Notes under the pieces: generated by a model
What the model saw: only the letters and a program-made list of their open reading frames with translations
Databases searched by the model: none
Told to the model about the DNA's origin: nothing
Made by a program: the position numbers and the translations under genes
Shown: piece after piece, positions 24,664-32,411 of the stretch
How positions within the stretch are numbered: position 1 is the stretch's first letter
Layout: the number at the start of each line of letters is the position of its first letter
DNA from: Pseudomonadota bacterium
GTDB taxonomy: Bacteria; Desulfobacterota; Desulfarculia; Desulfarculales; Desulfarculaceae
Length of the DNA: 32,411 bases
Assembly: GCA_018819925.1 (NCBI GenBank)
Contig: JAHJPG010000015.1
Location: 1 to 32,411, forward strand
Direction: 5' to 3'

Positions 24664-25068
24664 ATGGAAATTTCTAGCGTCGCCATTGCGGTAAAGAATA
24701 AGGTCGAGCAATTCCCTTACCGGGGAAAAAACTTGCCTGTTAAGGACGTGTATATCCAGTGGCTTTCCCAGGCCGGTCCCGCGGATTCTCCCGAATATGG
24801 GCTGCGCCTGTTCACTGTGGGTCCGGGAGGGGAGATACCGATTCACAAGCACTTTTATTACCAGACCATGTTTATTCTGTCCGGTTCATTAATAGGCTAT
24901 GCCTATGACATGGATACCGACGAAAAGACCATGGAGCAGTCGCTAGGAACCGGGGAATTGGCGTTTATTCCCACCATGGAGCCGCATTCATTTGTTAATC
25001 CCAGCGACACGGAAGAATGCACTTTCCTGTGCTGCATCGCCAATGTTTATGAGGACGAGGGACAATAG
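24664..25068 (+). CDS. Small cupin-domain protein
   Basis: A 134-residue single-domain cupin. Cupin motif 1 is GGEIPIHKHFYYQTMFILSG with H61 and H63 as metal ligands, Q67 where many cupins have Glu, and the second motif contains H108 (PTMEPHSFVN). Such proteins act as dioxygenases, isomerases or ligand-binding accessories; in an anaerobe an isomerase or lyase role is more plausible. ATG at 24664 has AAGGAG eight bases upstream. It lies 86 bases after the MBL-fold gene on the same strand and probably belongs to the same pathway. Confidence 0.85.
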   Translation: MEISSVAIAVKNKVEQFPYRGKNLPVKDVYIQWLSQAGPADSPEYGLRLFTVGPGGEIPIHKHFYYQTMFILSGSLIGYAYDMDTDEKTMEQSLGTGELAFIPTMEPHSFVNPSDTEECTFLCCIANVYEDEGQ

Positions 25069-25161
25069 CCTAAATTATACGGCAAGATGGTTGGGAAAGG
25101 GCTTCCTGCACCTGAGAACCTGCCGATATGGTGTCTAAAACTAGTATCATTCGGAGGTTTC

Positions 25162-25206
25162 ATGGTGTCCCATGGTAATGAAAGATCAACGCTTCACAAG
25201 GTTTGA
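25162..25206 (+). pseudogene. Truncated start of an unknown gene in the 25069-25388 gap
   Basis: GGAGG at 25153-25157 stands five bases before ATG, but the frame closes after 14 codons. The strong ribosome site with no gene behind it suggests a gene head cut off by rearrangement. The rest of the 320-base gap shows no gene, terminator or repeat I can support. The gap separates the less GC-rich catabolic cluster from the GC-rich CoA-transferase block, so it may be a junction. Confidence 0.3.
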
Positions 25207-25388
25207 TTTCAACCGCTAGATGATGGTTGATTTCCAGGGACGAAGCTTTCATTGGAAACTTAATACGCCTGCCCATCTCCCAATCTTTTTATCTGGGGGC
25301 CGGTTTTTGCCCTTGTCGCAATCAACCGCCAGAACGATAGGCCGGCAAACCAAGATCAACTTGGAACCGCCACGATAGGGTGCGAAAA

Positions 25389-26429
25389 ATGCATATGGAT
25401 ACACAAGAGAACCCTAGGATACTTGACCAGATAACTACCGAGACCCCGGTGGGTCTACCCCAGGGAGAGGGACCGCTTTTCGGCGATCCCGATCCCGACG
25501 CCGCCCGTGCCTTTTTCATGGGCAAGTCCCGCTCCGAAACCGACAAGCGCATGAGCGCCAAACAAGCGGTAGAGCGCTTTATCACCGATGGCTGTTACCT
25601 GGCCATCGGCGGTTTCGGGGCCAACCGAATCCCCACCGTGATACTCCACGAGATTTTGCGGGCCCGGCGGCGGGGTATGGCCTTTTTGGGGCACACCTCC
25701 ACCCACGACTTTCAACTTTTGTGCGCGGGCCACTGCCTGAACCGGGTGGACGCCGCTTATATCGTGGGCCTGGAGGCCAGGGGGCTTTCGCCCAACGCCC
25801 GCCGAGTGGTGCAGTCCGGCGAGGTGGAGTTGTGCGAGTGGACCAACCATGCCCTGTCGGTTCGCTTGCAGGCCGCCGCCTCGGGCCTGTCCTACGGCTT
25901 GCTGCGCTCCATGCTGGGCACGGACACCTTCCGGCGCTCGGCCGGCAAGGTGGTGCGTTGCCCCTTCACAGGCAAGAAGTTCGTGGCCCTGCCGGCCCTA
26001 TGGCCCGACGTGGCGGTGATCCACGTGCATGAGGCCGACGTCTTTGGCAACGCCCGCATCAGGGGCATCTCCGTGGCCGACATGGAACTGGCCCGGGCAG
26101 CCAAACGGCTGATAATCACCGCCGAGCGTTTGGTGCCCAATTTGGAGATACGCCAGGACCCCACCCGCACCGCCATTCCCTACTACCTGGTGGACGCGGT
26201 GGTGCATGCCCCCTTTGGCAGCTACCCGGGCAACATGCCCTATGAATATTTTTCAGACGAAGACCACCTGATGCAGTGGCTGGCAGCCGAGAAAGACCCC
26301 GAAATTTTCGCCCGTTTCCTGGACCAATACATCTACCAGGTTGCCGATTTCGACGAATACCTGCAGCTGTGCGGCGGCCTGGGCCGCTTGCGCGAACTGC
26401 GCGACCAGGAATGCCTGGCGGCCGACTAA
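25389..26429 (+). CDS. CoA-transferase family protein, alpha subunit
   Basis: A 346-residue subunit A of the class I CoA-transferase family (glutaconate CoA-transferase / IpdA-like). After about 50 unusual N-terminal residues the conserved part begins with KQAVERFITDGCYLAIGGFGANRIP, the usual glycine-rich start, and includes NHALSVRLQAAASGLSYG, IHVHEADVFGNARI and IITAERLVP. With the B subunit it would move CoA between acids, or hydrolyse a ring-derived acyl-CoA as IpdAB does. ATG at 25389 follows AGGG; ATG at 25395 is possible. GC content is clearly higher than in the TRAP genes. It forms an operon with the B subunit 48 bases downstream. Confidence 0.85.
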   Translation: MHMDTQENPRILDQITTETPVGLPQGEGPLFGDPDPDAARAFFMGKSRSETDKRMSAKQAVERFITDGCYLAIGGFGANRIPTVILHEILRARRRGMAFLGHTSTHDFQLLCAGHCLNRVDAAYIVGLEARGLSPNARRVVQSGEVELCEWTNHALSVRLQAAASGLSYGLLRSMLGTDTFRRSAGKVVRCPFTGKKFVALPALWPDVAVIHVHEADVFGNARIRGISVADMELARAAKRLIITAERLVPNLEIRQDPTRTAIPYYLVDAVVHAPFGSYPGNMPYEYFSDEDHLMQWLAAEKDPEIFARFLDQYIYQVADFDEYLQLCGGLGRLRELRDQECLAAD

Positions 26430-26477
26430 AGTCATCCGGCCACGCTTCAGCATGCTTTTTCCTAAAAGGAGCCCGGT

Positions 26478-27248
26478 ATGAGCGCCTCATACAACATGAT
26501 GGAAATGATGATCTGCGCGGCCGCCCGCATACTGGAAGACGGCAAGACCGTGGCCGTGGGCACCGGCGCGCCCTGCGCGGCGGCCATGCTGGCCCAGAAG
26601 ACCCACGCCCCCAACCTGGTGATCGCCTTCGAGGCTGGGGGACTGGCGCCTCGGCTGAGCCAGATGCCCATATCCGTGGGCGACTCGCGCACCTTTTTCC
26701 AGGCCAACTCCGCCGCCGGCATGGCCGAAATGATGACCACCTGCGCCCGGGGCATGGTCGATTACGCCTTTTTGGGCGGGGCCCAGATAGACAAGTACGG
26801 CAACCTCAACTCCACTTCGGTGGGCGATTATAAAAAGCCCAAGGTGCGCTTTCCCGGCAGCGGCGGGGCCAACGACTTCGCCTCCCTATGCTGGCGCACC
26901 CTTATCATGACCGTGCATAACCGCTCGCGCTTCGTGGAAAAGGTGGAGTTCCTCACCTCGCCGGGCTACCTGGGAGGCGAAGGCGAACGGGAGGAAGCGG
27001 GCCTGCCGCCGGGCACCGGCCCCTACAAAATCATCACCGACCTGGCCATTCTGGGCTACGGCGAAAAAAGCCGCCGCATGCGTCTGGAAAGCCTCCACCC
27101 CGGAGTCAGCGTGGACAAGGTTCGCGAGAACACCGGCTTTGCCTTGGAGATGCCGGAAAAGGTCGCCCTGACCCCGGAGCCCACTGCTGAGGCGTTGAGG
27201 GTGCTGCGCGAGCAGGTCGACCCCCAACGCTACGTTATAGGTAAATAA
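26478..27248 (+). CDS. CoA-transferase family protein, beta subunit
   Basis: A 256-residue subunit B matching the preceding gene. E52 in IAFEAGGLAP aligns with the glutamate that carries CoA in glutaconate CoA-transferase, so transferase activity is plausible. Other family segments are FLGGAQIDKYGNLNST and PGSGGANDFASLC. AAGGAG lies six bases before ATG. The substrate cannot be named; the block with a thiolase remnant and a Pat-like protein suggests acyl-CoA metabolism of a carboxylic or ring-derived acid. Confidence 0.88.
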   Translation: MSASYNMMEMMICAAARILEDGKTVAVGTGAPCAAAMLAQKTHAPNLVIAFEAGGLAPRLSQMPISVGDSRTFFQANSAAGMAEMMTTCARGMVDYAFLGGAQIDKYGNLNSTSVGDYKKPKVRFPGSGGANDFASLCWRTLIMTVHNRSRFVEKVEFLTSPGYLGGEGEREEAGLPPGTGPYKIITDLAILGYGEKSRRMRLESLHPGVSVDKVRENTGFALEMPEKVALTPEPTAEALRVLREQVDPQRYVIGK

Positions 27249-27322
27249 GGCCAAGGCCGGCGCGGGCATCGTCCACCCTTCCCTCCGTCCGCGTCGGCTG
27301 CGGTCCCTGCAAGGGCCCAGCC

Positions 27323-29995
27323 ATGTTTACCGAAGCGCTCAAAAGGCTTTTTCGCCCTCGCGGGGTGGCCATTTCGGCTCCCTCGACTCCCGGAGAAGAA
27401 GTCCCGCTACTGGCGCGGAATATCGCGGAGGGAGGCTACCAGGGCCGCATCGTCCTTTTGGGCGAAGGGCCGCCACCGCCACCTCCTTTTCAGCGATACT
27501 CCACACCGGCCGAGGCTGGACCGGGTCTGGACCTGGCCCTGGTTGCAGGCGAAGTTCAGGGCCTGGCCACGAGCCTGGCCGCCCTGGGCTCCGCCGGGGT
27601 GAAGGCGGTGGTGGCCTACGGGCCCTCTCCCCCAGGCGAGGCCTGGCGGGCATCGCTGTCCGCCGCGGCCAGGGCAGCGGGGGTGCGCTTGGTGGGCCCC
27701 GGCTCCTGGGGACTGGTCAACAGCGCGGTTGGCTTGGTGGCGGCTCAGGAGCGGCCCTCGCTACGTCACGGAGGGCTGGCCCTGGTTACCCAGAGCGGGG
27801 CCGTATGCGGCTACTGCCTGGCCGAGGGCGCTCAACGCGGTCTGGGTTGGGGACTGGTGCTGGACTTGGGTGCTGAAGTGGACCTGTCTCAGGACGAGGT
27901 GATCGACTACCTGGCCACCCACTACCAGGCCAAGGCGCTGATGCTGCATTTGGGCCGCGTACGGCGTCCCGCCTCTTTCATGTCCGCCGCGCTCGCCGCC
28001 TCCCGCCTCAAGCCGGTGGTGGCCATAAAGACCGGGGAATACGCATGCCCCTGCCCCATCACCCCATCCGATACCTTCCCGGAGCCATATCCAGGGGAGG
28101 CGTGGGACGCAGCCCTGAACCGGGCGGGGGTGCTGTGCGTGGACAGCCTGGACGAGTTGCTGTCGTTTGGCGAACTGGCGGGACGCCGGCAGGAGTGCCG
28201 GGGCCCCCGGATGTTGGTGGTGAGCGCCTCCGCCGGAGCGGGAAGGCTGGCCCTGGACGCCAACCGCCGCCACGGCTTGGCTCTTGCGAAGCTGGAGGAG
28301 CATACACGCCTGGCCCTGGCTGAGTTGGGCTGCCAGGCTGCGGATGAACAAGGCCTAGTCCTGATGGGGCCTGCCGTGGACGAAGCCACTTTTCAAGCGG
28401 TGGCAACGGCCTGCTTGCAGGACCCTGGCGTTGACGCGATGCTGGCGGTGCTGGCGCCCTGCCGATGCCTGGAGCCTGCCAATTTAGCCCAGGCCCTCTG
28501 CCGGGCCGCCGCCCAAGGCCAGGCCGGACCTCGCCAGGTGCTCGCTTTGGCGGTTTGGCCTGGCGCGGCAAAGCCTGAATCTCAAGACCCTCTTCGCGAG
28601 TCCATCACGATATTCGCCACGCCTGAGAGGGCGGTGGAGGCCTACGCCGGTTTGTGGCGCCACACCGAGATTATGCGTGTTGCCAAGCAGATTCCCCGCA
28701 AACCACTGGGGCGCTTCCAGCTTGACCGGCCGGCCGCTTACCGTTTACTGGAAGATGCCGTGGGCCAAGGCCGAAGCACCCTCTACGTTGACGAACGGCT
28801 GGAGTTGCTCAACGCATACCGTCTGCCGGTGCTGCCGGTCCAGGCTGTTCACAGCCCGGCGGAGTTACAGCAGGTCTGTGAAGTCTGGGGATATCCCGCC
28901 CGGCTGCTCTTGGCTCCCCGTCCCGCCTCGGGAAGCGATCACCGCCCGGAGTTGACCGCTCGCCTGGACGACCCCACTCAGGTCCAGGAGCGATGGCAGG
29001 TCCTGCATCAGAAGGCCGCCCGCCAAGGCTTGGATATCCAAGAGGCCCTGGTGCAACCGTGGCCATCCACGGCGGAACCGAGCCTCATGATGGGATGGCA
29101 CCGCCACCCGGAACTGGGGCCATTGCTGGTGTTCGGCGAAGGCGGTGAGCGGCCGGGGACCTTGCGGGAGCGGTCATGGGGCCTCCCCCCCCTGAACCGC
29201 GCCCTGGCCCAGGCACTGATGGCCCGCACCCAAGTCTACGCCATGGTCACCGAGGGCGAGAGATGCAATCGGGTATGGCCCTCGATGTTGGAAGAGGTTT
29301 TGATCAAATTATCCCAGATGGCCCAATATCTGCCCCAGATAAAAAATCTTAACGTCAACCCGGTGCTTTTGGCTGACAAAATGGCCTGGTTCGCCGACGC
29401 CCGGGTTGAGTTGGCCCCCGTGGTGCGGCCCGCGCCTCCCCACCTCATCGTAAGCCCCTACCCCGAGGGCCACGAGGTCCGGGCCAGGTGCGAGGACGGA
29501 CTTGAGGTGCTTTTGCGGCCGATCCGGCCCGAAGATGCGGATCTGGTGCGGAAGTTTTTCTCCCGGCTCTCGTCCGAGAGCATCTATCACCGGTTTTTTC
29601 GGGATTTGCCGGGGCTGTCCTCGCAGATGCTCCTACGTCTGACCCAGGTGGACTATGACCGGGAAATCGCCTTGGCGGCCATGTGGACCCACGGCATGAC
29701 GGAAAAAATGCTGGGCCTGTGCAGCTTGGCCCAGCGGCCGGGATCGCAGTGGGCCGAGTTCGCGGTGTTGGTTGAGGATCATTGGCAGCGCCATGGAATC
29801 GGCAAACTTTTGCTCACGCAAGTGCTCAAAATCGCCAGGTCGCGGGGGCAGCTAAATGTAATGGGAGTGGTGCTGCGTCAGAACCGGGCCATGCTCGAAC
29901 TGGGACGCAGTGTGGGTTTCCGAGCGGACAAGCCCCAAAACGGCTTGGTTGAACTTCGCCGGGAGCTTGAGGGTGAACCTGCCCTTTTCGGCTAG
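27323..29995 (+). CDS. Pat-like protein: degenerate acyl-CoA synthetase fused to GNAT acetyltransferase
   Basis: An 890-residue protein with the domain order of protein acetyltransferase Pat: CoA-binding domain (about 1-140), succinyl-CoA-ligase-like domains (150-450), an ATP-grasp-like domain (470-700) and a C-terminal GNAT domain (725-880) with the acetyl-CoA loop QRHGIGKLL near 822-830. The ligase part looks inactive. Where active ADP-forming synthetases have the phospho-histidine motif SHTG after 'KTG', residues 236-262 read without any histidine, and the ATP-grasp Lys/HKS motif is also lost. It would acetylate lysines of acyl-CoA enzymes, with the dead ligase part sensing CoA esters or nucleotides. 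ATG at 27323 has a weak AAGGG site. It follows the CoA-transferase genes. Confidence 0.82.
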   Translation: MFTEALKRLFRPRGVAISAPSTPGEEVPLLARNIAEGGYQGRIVLLGEGPPPPPPFQRYSTPAEAGPGLDLALVAGEVQGLATSLAALGSAGVKAVVAYGPSPPGEAWRASLSAAARAAGVRLVGPGSWGLVNSAVGLVAAQERPSLRHGGLALVTQSGAVCGYCLAEGAQRGLGWGLVLDLGAEVDLSQDEVIDYLATHYQAKALMLHLGRVRRPASFMSAALAASRLKPVVAIKTGEYACPCPITPSDTFPEPYPGEAWDAALNRAGVLCVDSLDELLSFGELAGRRQECRGPRMLVVSASAGAGRLALDANRRHGLALAKLEEHTRLALAELGCQAADEQGLVLMGPAVDEATFQAVATACLQDPGVDAMLAVLAPCRCLEPANLAQALCRAAAQGQAGPRQVLALAVWPGAAKPESQDPLRESITIFATPERAVEAYAGLWRHTEIMRVAKQIPRKPLGRFQLDRPAAYRLLEDAVGQGRSTLYVDERLELLNAYRLPVLPVQAVHSPAELQQVCEVWGYPARLLLAPRPASGSDHRPELTARLDDPTQVQERWQVLHQKAARQGLDIQEALVQPWPSTAEPSLMMGWHRHPELGPLLVFGEGGERPGTLRERSWGLPPLNRALAQALMARTQVYAMVTEGERCNRVWPSMLEEVLIKLSQMAQYLPQIKNLNVNPVLLADKMAWFADARVELAPVVRPAPPHLIVSPYPEGHEVRARCEDGLEVLLRPIRPEDADLVRKFFSRLSSESIYHRFFRDLPGLSSQMLLRLTQVDYDREIALAAMWTHGMTEKMLGLCSLAQRPGSQWAEFAVLVEDHWQRHGIGKLLLTQVLKIARSRGQLNVMGVVLRQNRAMLELGRSVGFRADKPQNGLVELRRELEGEPALFG

Positions 29996-30140
29996 GCGCC
30001 AAACTGAGCAGGCCATCTTGGTCACAGAGATGATCCATGGCAGGACATGCAAAATCGAGACGGGCCACAACCTGACCAAAAGGCACGACGCCAACGGCCA
30101 TACCAGCCCGCCGACCTTTGCAGACAAAATGATCGCTTAG
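29996..30140 (+). pseudogene. Gene-end remnant of unknown family
   Basis: An open stretch ending with TAG at 30138-30140 encodes about 43 residues including VTEMIHGRTCKIETGH and TSPPTFADKMIA. It looks like the C-terminus of a larger oxidoreductase-type protein, but I cannot name the family. It has no start of its own, and its frame runs back into the Pat-like gene in a different phase, so it is likely debris. Confidence 0.35.
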
Positions 30141-30155
30141 ATAAAGGAATTACGT

Positions 30156-30450
30156 ATGCCCAGAGTTGCCGTAATCGGAGTAGGGCAGCCGGCCTTTGTG
30201 CGCGGCTATCCCGGCTCCACCCGCGCGAATTGGCTATTGAGGCCTACGCCGAGGCCATGACCGAGGTAGGGGCTCAAAACAACGATATCGGGGCCACGGT
30301 GACTTGCTTCGGCCCGGAGTTTGACAAGCAGCGCTCCCATCCGGAGTCATCGCCGAGTACTGCGGCCTGAGCCCCCAGCCCACCTTTTACGTGGAGAGTC
30401 TGTGCTCCAGCTCTTCCACCGGGTTCAAGCTGGCCTACTCATGCCTATAA
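30156..30450 (+). pseudogene. Thiolase-family gene fragment with two frameshifts
   Basis: AAGGA precedes ATG at 30156 and the first frame (MPRVAVIGVGQPAFVRG) is a typical thiolase / SCP2-type start. Similarity passes to a second frame near 30220 (ELAIEAYAEAMTEVG) and to a third near 30340 (GVIAEYCGLSPQPTFYVES). It reaches the active-site segment ESLCSSSSTGFKLA, with the nucleophilic cysteine, then stops at TAA 30448-30450. Two frameshifts and loss of about two thirds of the gene make it non-functional. It was probably linked to the CoA-transferase genes before decay. Confidence 0.8.
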
Positions 30451-30914
30451 CCGATTAAGTTAACTGAGAAAGTCTCCATTGGCAAAAGGTAAATCTTGTC
30501 TCAAGGGCTTTGACGACATACACTGAACGCTCTGATGGAAAATCGCAATGGACTTTTGGTTGATTTCCAGGTTGCCCAGGCCACGGTCGCGGCTTAAAGT
30601 CGAGGATAGCCAAGCTCCCGGTGGCCCCGAGTATCTCCGGAGGCGCACGGGGGAATTACCCCCATGGCTAACCACCGAATTAACCGCCTGCCGCCCAAAA
30701 TAAGGATAGAATCCAGCAGGCAAGTGCCAAGCCAGCTCGCACAAGACCATTTTTAAACATCATGCTATTCTCTGGCTGAAGTCTGCATCGCGGAATTTCT
30801 TGAGTATGCCTATCTCCCGCTGAAAGTGGAAATAGGCGGTTAAGTTGGCTGATTACCGCCCAGTTGCCACAGGTATTGTAGCAGCTATTTAGCAAAACCG
30901 AGGTTATTGCCCAA
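30451..30914. other. 464-base non-coding stretch before the LacI-family gene
   Basis: No gene of credible length was found. GGGGGAATTACCCCC at 30651-30665 is a perfect inverted repeat around an AATT centre, and an ATG beginning inside it opens only 30 codons without a ribosome site. The thiolase sequence ends abruptly at the left edge, so this stretch is probably recombinant debris plus the regulator promoter. CAAAACCGAGGTT near 30892-30904 could be an autoregulatory site but matches the other operators poorly. Confidence 0.4.
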
Positions 30915-32018
30915 GTGCCAAAGTATCCAATAAAGAATGTTTCCAAGCTGACAATAAAAGATATCGCCGAACTGGCTGGCGTATCTCCTTCCAGCATCTC
31001 CATAGTGTTAAACAACAAGGAAGGAGTCAGCGTCAAAACCAGGGATCGGATTCTGAAGATTATCAGGGAGTTCAATTACACCCCCAACCAAGTGGCTCGT
31101 TCCCTGGTACAGCGCAGGTCCCACTGCATCGGGATGGTCATACCCAACACCTACAATTATTCAGTGTTCCCGGAATTGGCTTGGGGCGTGGAAATGGTGT
31201 TAAAACAGCACGGTTACTCCCTGAGCCTTATTTCCACCCACGATGACTCTGAGATTGAAGCTCGGGAAATTGAAAACGCCAAGGCCAGAGGCATCGACGG
31301 CATCATTATTTCTTCGGCCTTGTTGGGCACCCAAAACCTGCCCCGGCTGGTGAAAGAGGGCTTTCCGGTCATAAGCCTTCTGCGCAGGGTGTATGATTGC
31401 CCCCTCTTGGAGTTTGTTATTGTCGATCACTTCAAGGGCGGATACATGGCCGCAGAACACGTGATACGCATGGGCCATCGTAGGATAGGATTATTACGTG
31501 GCCCCTCCAACCTGTCTCCTGGCTTGGAAAGATACGAAGGGATGCTTCAGGCGGCGACAGATTACGGCATATCGCTCTATCCTGAACTTCTCCGGCAAGG
31601 TCCATTTTCCCAGGAGTTTGGGTACGAAGTGACGAGGGACATGCTGCAGATGGGCCCGAAACGGTGGCCCACCGCCGTAGTATGCGGGAACGATGACATG
31701 GCTTTGGGCTCCTTTGAGGCCATCCTGGACGCAGGGTTGGAGGTGGGACGTGATATTGCCGTGGTGGGGTTCAACAATATCAAGACCACATCTCTCAGGA
31801 GGATCGAGATTACCACCATCTCCCAGCAATCCCAGGAAATGAGCCGGCTCGCGGCCAAGCGCCTCGTCGAGCGCATCGAAAACTCAGAACAGGTGTCTCG
31901 ACCCTATCAGAAGGTACTGGAACCAGAGCTGGTCATACGCAAGAGCTGCGGATACGCACCCGGCAAATACCTCATGGACAGGCCCGCTATAGCCAACTTA
32001 GGACGACACGAGGGTTGA
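30915..32018 (+). CDS. LacI-family transcriptional regulator
   Basis: A 367-residue regulator. The N-terminal helix-turn-helix (TIKDIAELAGVSPSSISIVLNN, about residues 13-34) and hinge (VARSLVQRRSHCIGMVIP) are typical of LacI/GalR. The rest is a periplasmic-binding-protein-like sensor with GHRRIGLLRGP and VVCGNDDMALG. Such proteins respond to small sugars, polyols or their phosphates. GTG at 30915 follows GAGG and is the only start preceding the HTH. It probably binds the TAAAACGTTTTA-type operators before the cyclase and TRAP genes, 10-13 kb to the left. GC content is modest, like that of the TRAP genes rather than the adjacent CoA-transferase block. Confidence 0.93.
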   Translation: MPKYPIKNVSKLTIKDIAELAGVSPSSISIVLNNKEGVSVKTRDRILKIIREFNYTPNQVARSLVQRRSHCIGMVIPNTYNYSVFPELAWGVEMVLKQHGYSLSLISTHDDSEIEAREIENAKARGIDGIIISSALLGTQNLPRLVKEGFPVISLLRRVYDCPLLEFVIVDHFKGGYMAAEHVIRMGHRRIGLLRGPSNLSPGLERYEGMLQAATDYGISLYPELLRQGPFSQEFGYEVTRDMLQMGPKRWPTAVVCGNDDMALGSFEAILDAGLEVGRDIAVVGFNNIKTTSLRRIEITTISQQSQEMSRLAAKRLVERIENSEQVSRPYQKVLEPELVIRKSCGYAPGKYLMDRPAIANLGRHEG

Positions 32019-32119
32019 CCCTTTTCTAGCTCGGTCCGCTGGCTCACCGGTAAGGCCTAGAAGGATTCTCCAGGGCTTATCTTGTACGTCGTCAGATCAA
32101 GCGGTACGTCTTTGTTCTA

Positions 32120-32411
32120 ATCCAAGCAAATCAGATATTTCCCAGAGGTTAAAGAGCGGGCGGTGCGGATGCTCCTGGAGCACCAGGATGAGCACCAATC
32201 CCAGCGGCAAGCCATCTGCCCCATTGCGGCCAAAATCGGCTGCACCGGCGAGACTCTTCGCGGTTGCCTGCATCAAGCCGAGCGTGACCAGGGTGTCCGC
32301 GCCGGCTTGACCACATCGGAGCGTGGGCGTCTCAAACAGCCGTGGCGGACGACGGCGCCGCCCGGCCGGCCGACCTGGTGAAGCGCGATTTCACCGCGAG
32401 CCGGCCCAATG
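32120..32411 (+). mobile_element. Internally deleted IS3-family element (copy R), truncated at left, running off window
   Basis: 292 bases match the minus strand of 17202-17493 without gaps and with about ten mismatches by eye. The orfA remnant and the deletion joint after ERGRLK are the same as in copy L. The left terminal repeat and orfA start region present in copy L are missing: similarity begins abruptly at ATCCAAGC. The rest lies beyond the window. The 101 bases between the LacI-family stop and this point show no gene. Confidence 0.9.

Noticed and set aside
25210-30575. A 14-base match (GGTTGATTTCCAGG) between the gaps near 25215 and 30557
   Set aside because: Too short and with unrelated flanks; most likely chance.
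17546-32119. Calling the region an intact composite transposon
   Set aside because: Copy R lacks its inner terminus, no target duplication is visible around copy L, and the copies differ by about ten bases in 292.

Overview
The window looks like a chromosomal segment of an anaerobic, high-GC Desulfobacterota-type bacterium (Desulfarculaceae-like). The lineage is inferred from gene content: a six-subunit Rnf complex with a redox-fused RnfB, an indolepyruvate:ferredoxin oxidoreductase pair, a TRAP transporter, CoA-transferase subunits, and palindromic GTCATTGCGAGG-type intergenic repeats. No rRNA gene, tRNA gene or CRISPR array was seen.

Layout. 1-669 is an AT-rich open frame entering from the left. 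748-1371 is a DUF2284-like cysteine-rich protein, followed by a 460-base gap carrying three dispersed repeat units. iorB and iorA lie on the minus strand (1837-4339) with a clear terminator. Two signalling genes (4675-6200) encode a stand-alone receiver and a receiver-histidine kinase. A promoter at 6215-6243 precedes rnfC-D-G-E-A-B and apbE (6452-13791), a tightly packed or overlapping operon closed by a strong terminator. RnfB carries a C-terminal GltD/NfnB-like flavoprotein module. ApbE would attach FMN to RnfD and RnfG. Next come an autotransporter-like outer-membrane protein, a small exported protein on the minus strand and a TPR lipoprotein.

17.5-32.1 kb is an accessory region between two copies, in opposite orientation, of the same internally deleted IS3-family element. 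Its left half is a catabolic cluster: a cyclase-family metal hydrolase, a histidinol-dehydrogenase-family enzyme resembling HpsN, an SDR, a DctQ-DctM-DctP TRAP transporter, a terminator, an MBL-fold hydrolase and a cupin. A LacI-family regulator sits at the far right. LacI-type palindromes (TAAAACGTTTTA and close relatives) lie before the cyclase gene and before the TRAP genes, which suggests that the distant regulator controls both. Between cupin and regulator is a higher-GC block: two CoA-transferase subunits, a large Pat-like protein with a degenerate acyl-CoA synthetase portion and an intact-looking GNAT domain, then gene debris including a doubly frameshifted thiolase fragment.

The best candidate for a new system is the LacI-controlled TRAP / HpsN-like / SDR / cyclase / MBL / cupin cluster. 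HpsN plus SDR plus TRAP is the core of dihydroxypropanesulfonate catabolism, but no sulfolyase is present and the hydrolases do not fit that route, so the substrate may be a different polyol or sugar acid. The RnfB-GltD fusion is the second most notable item.
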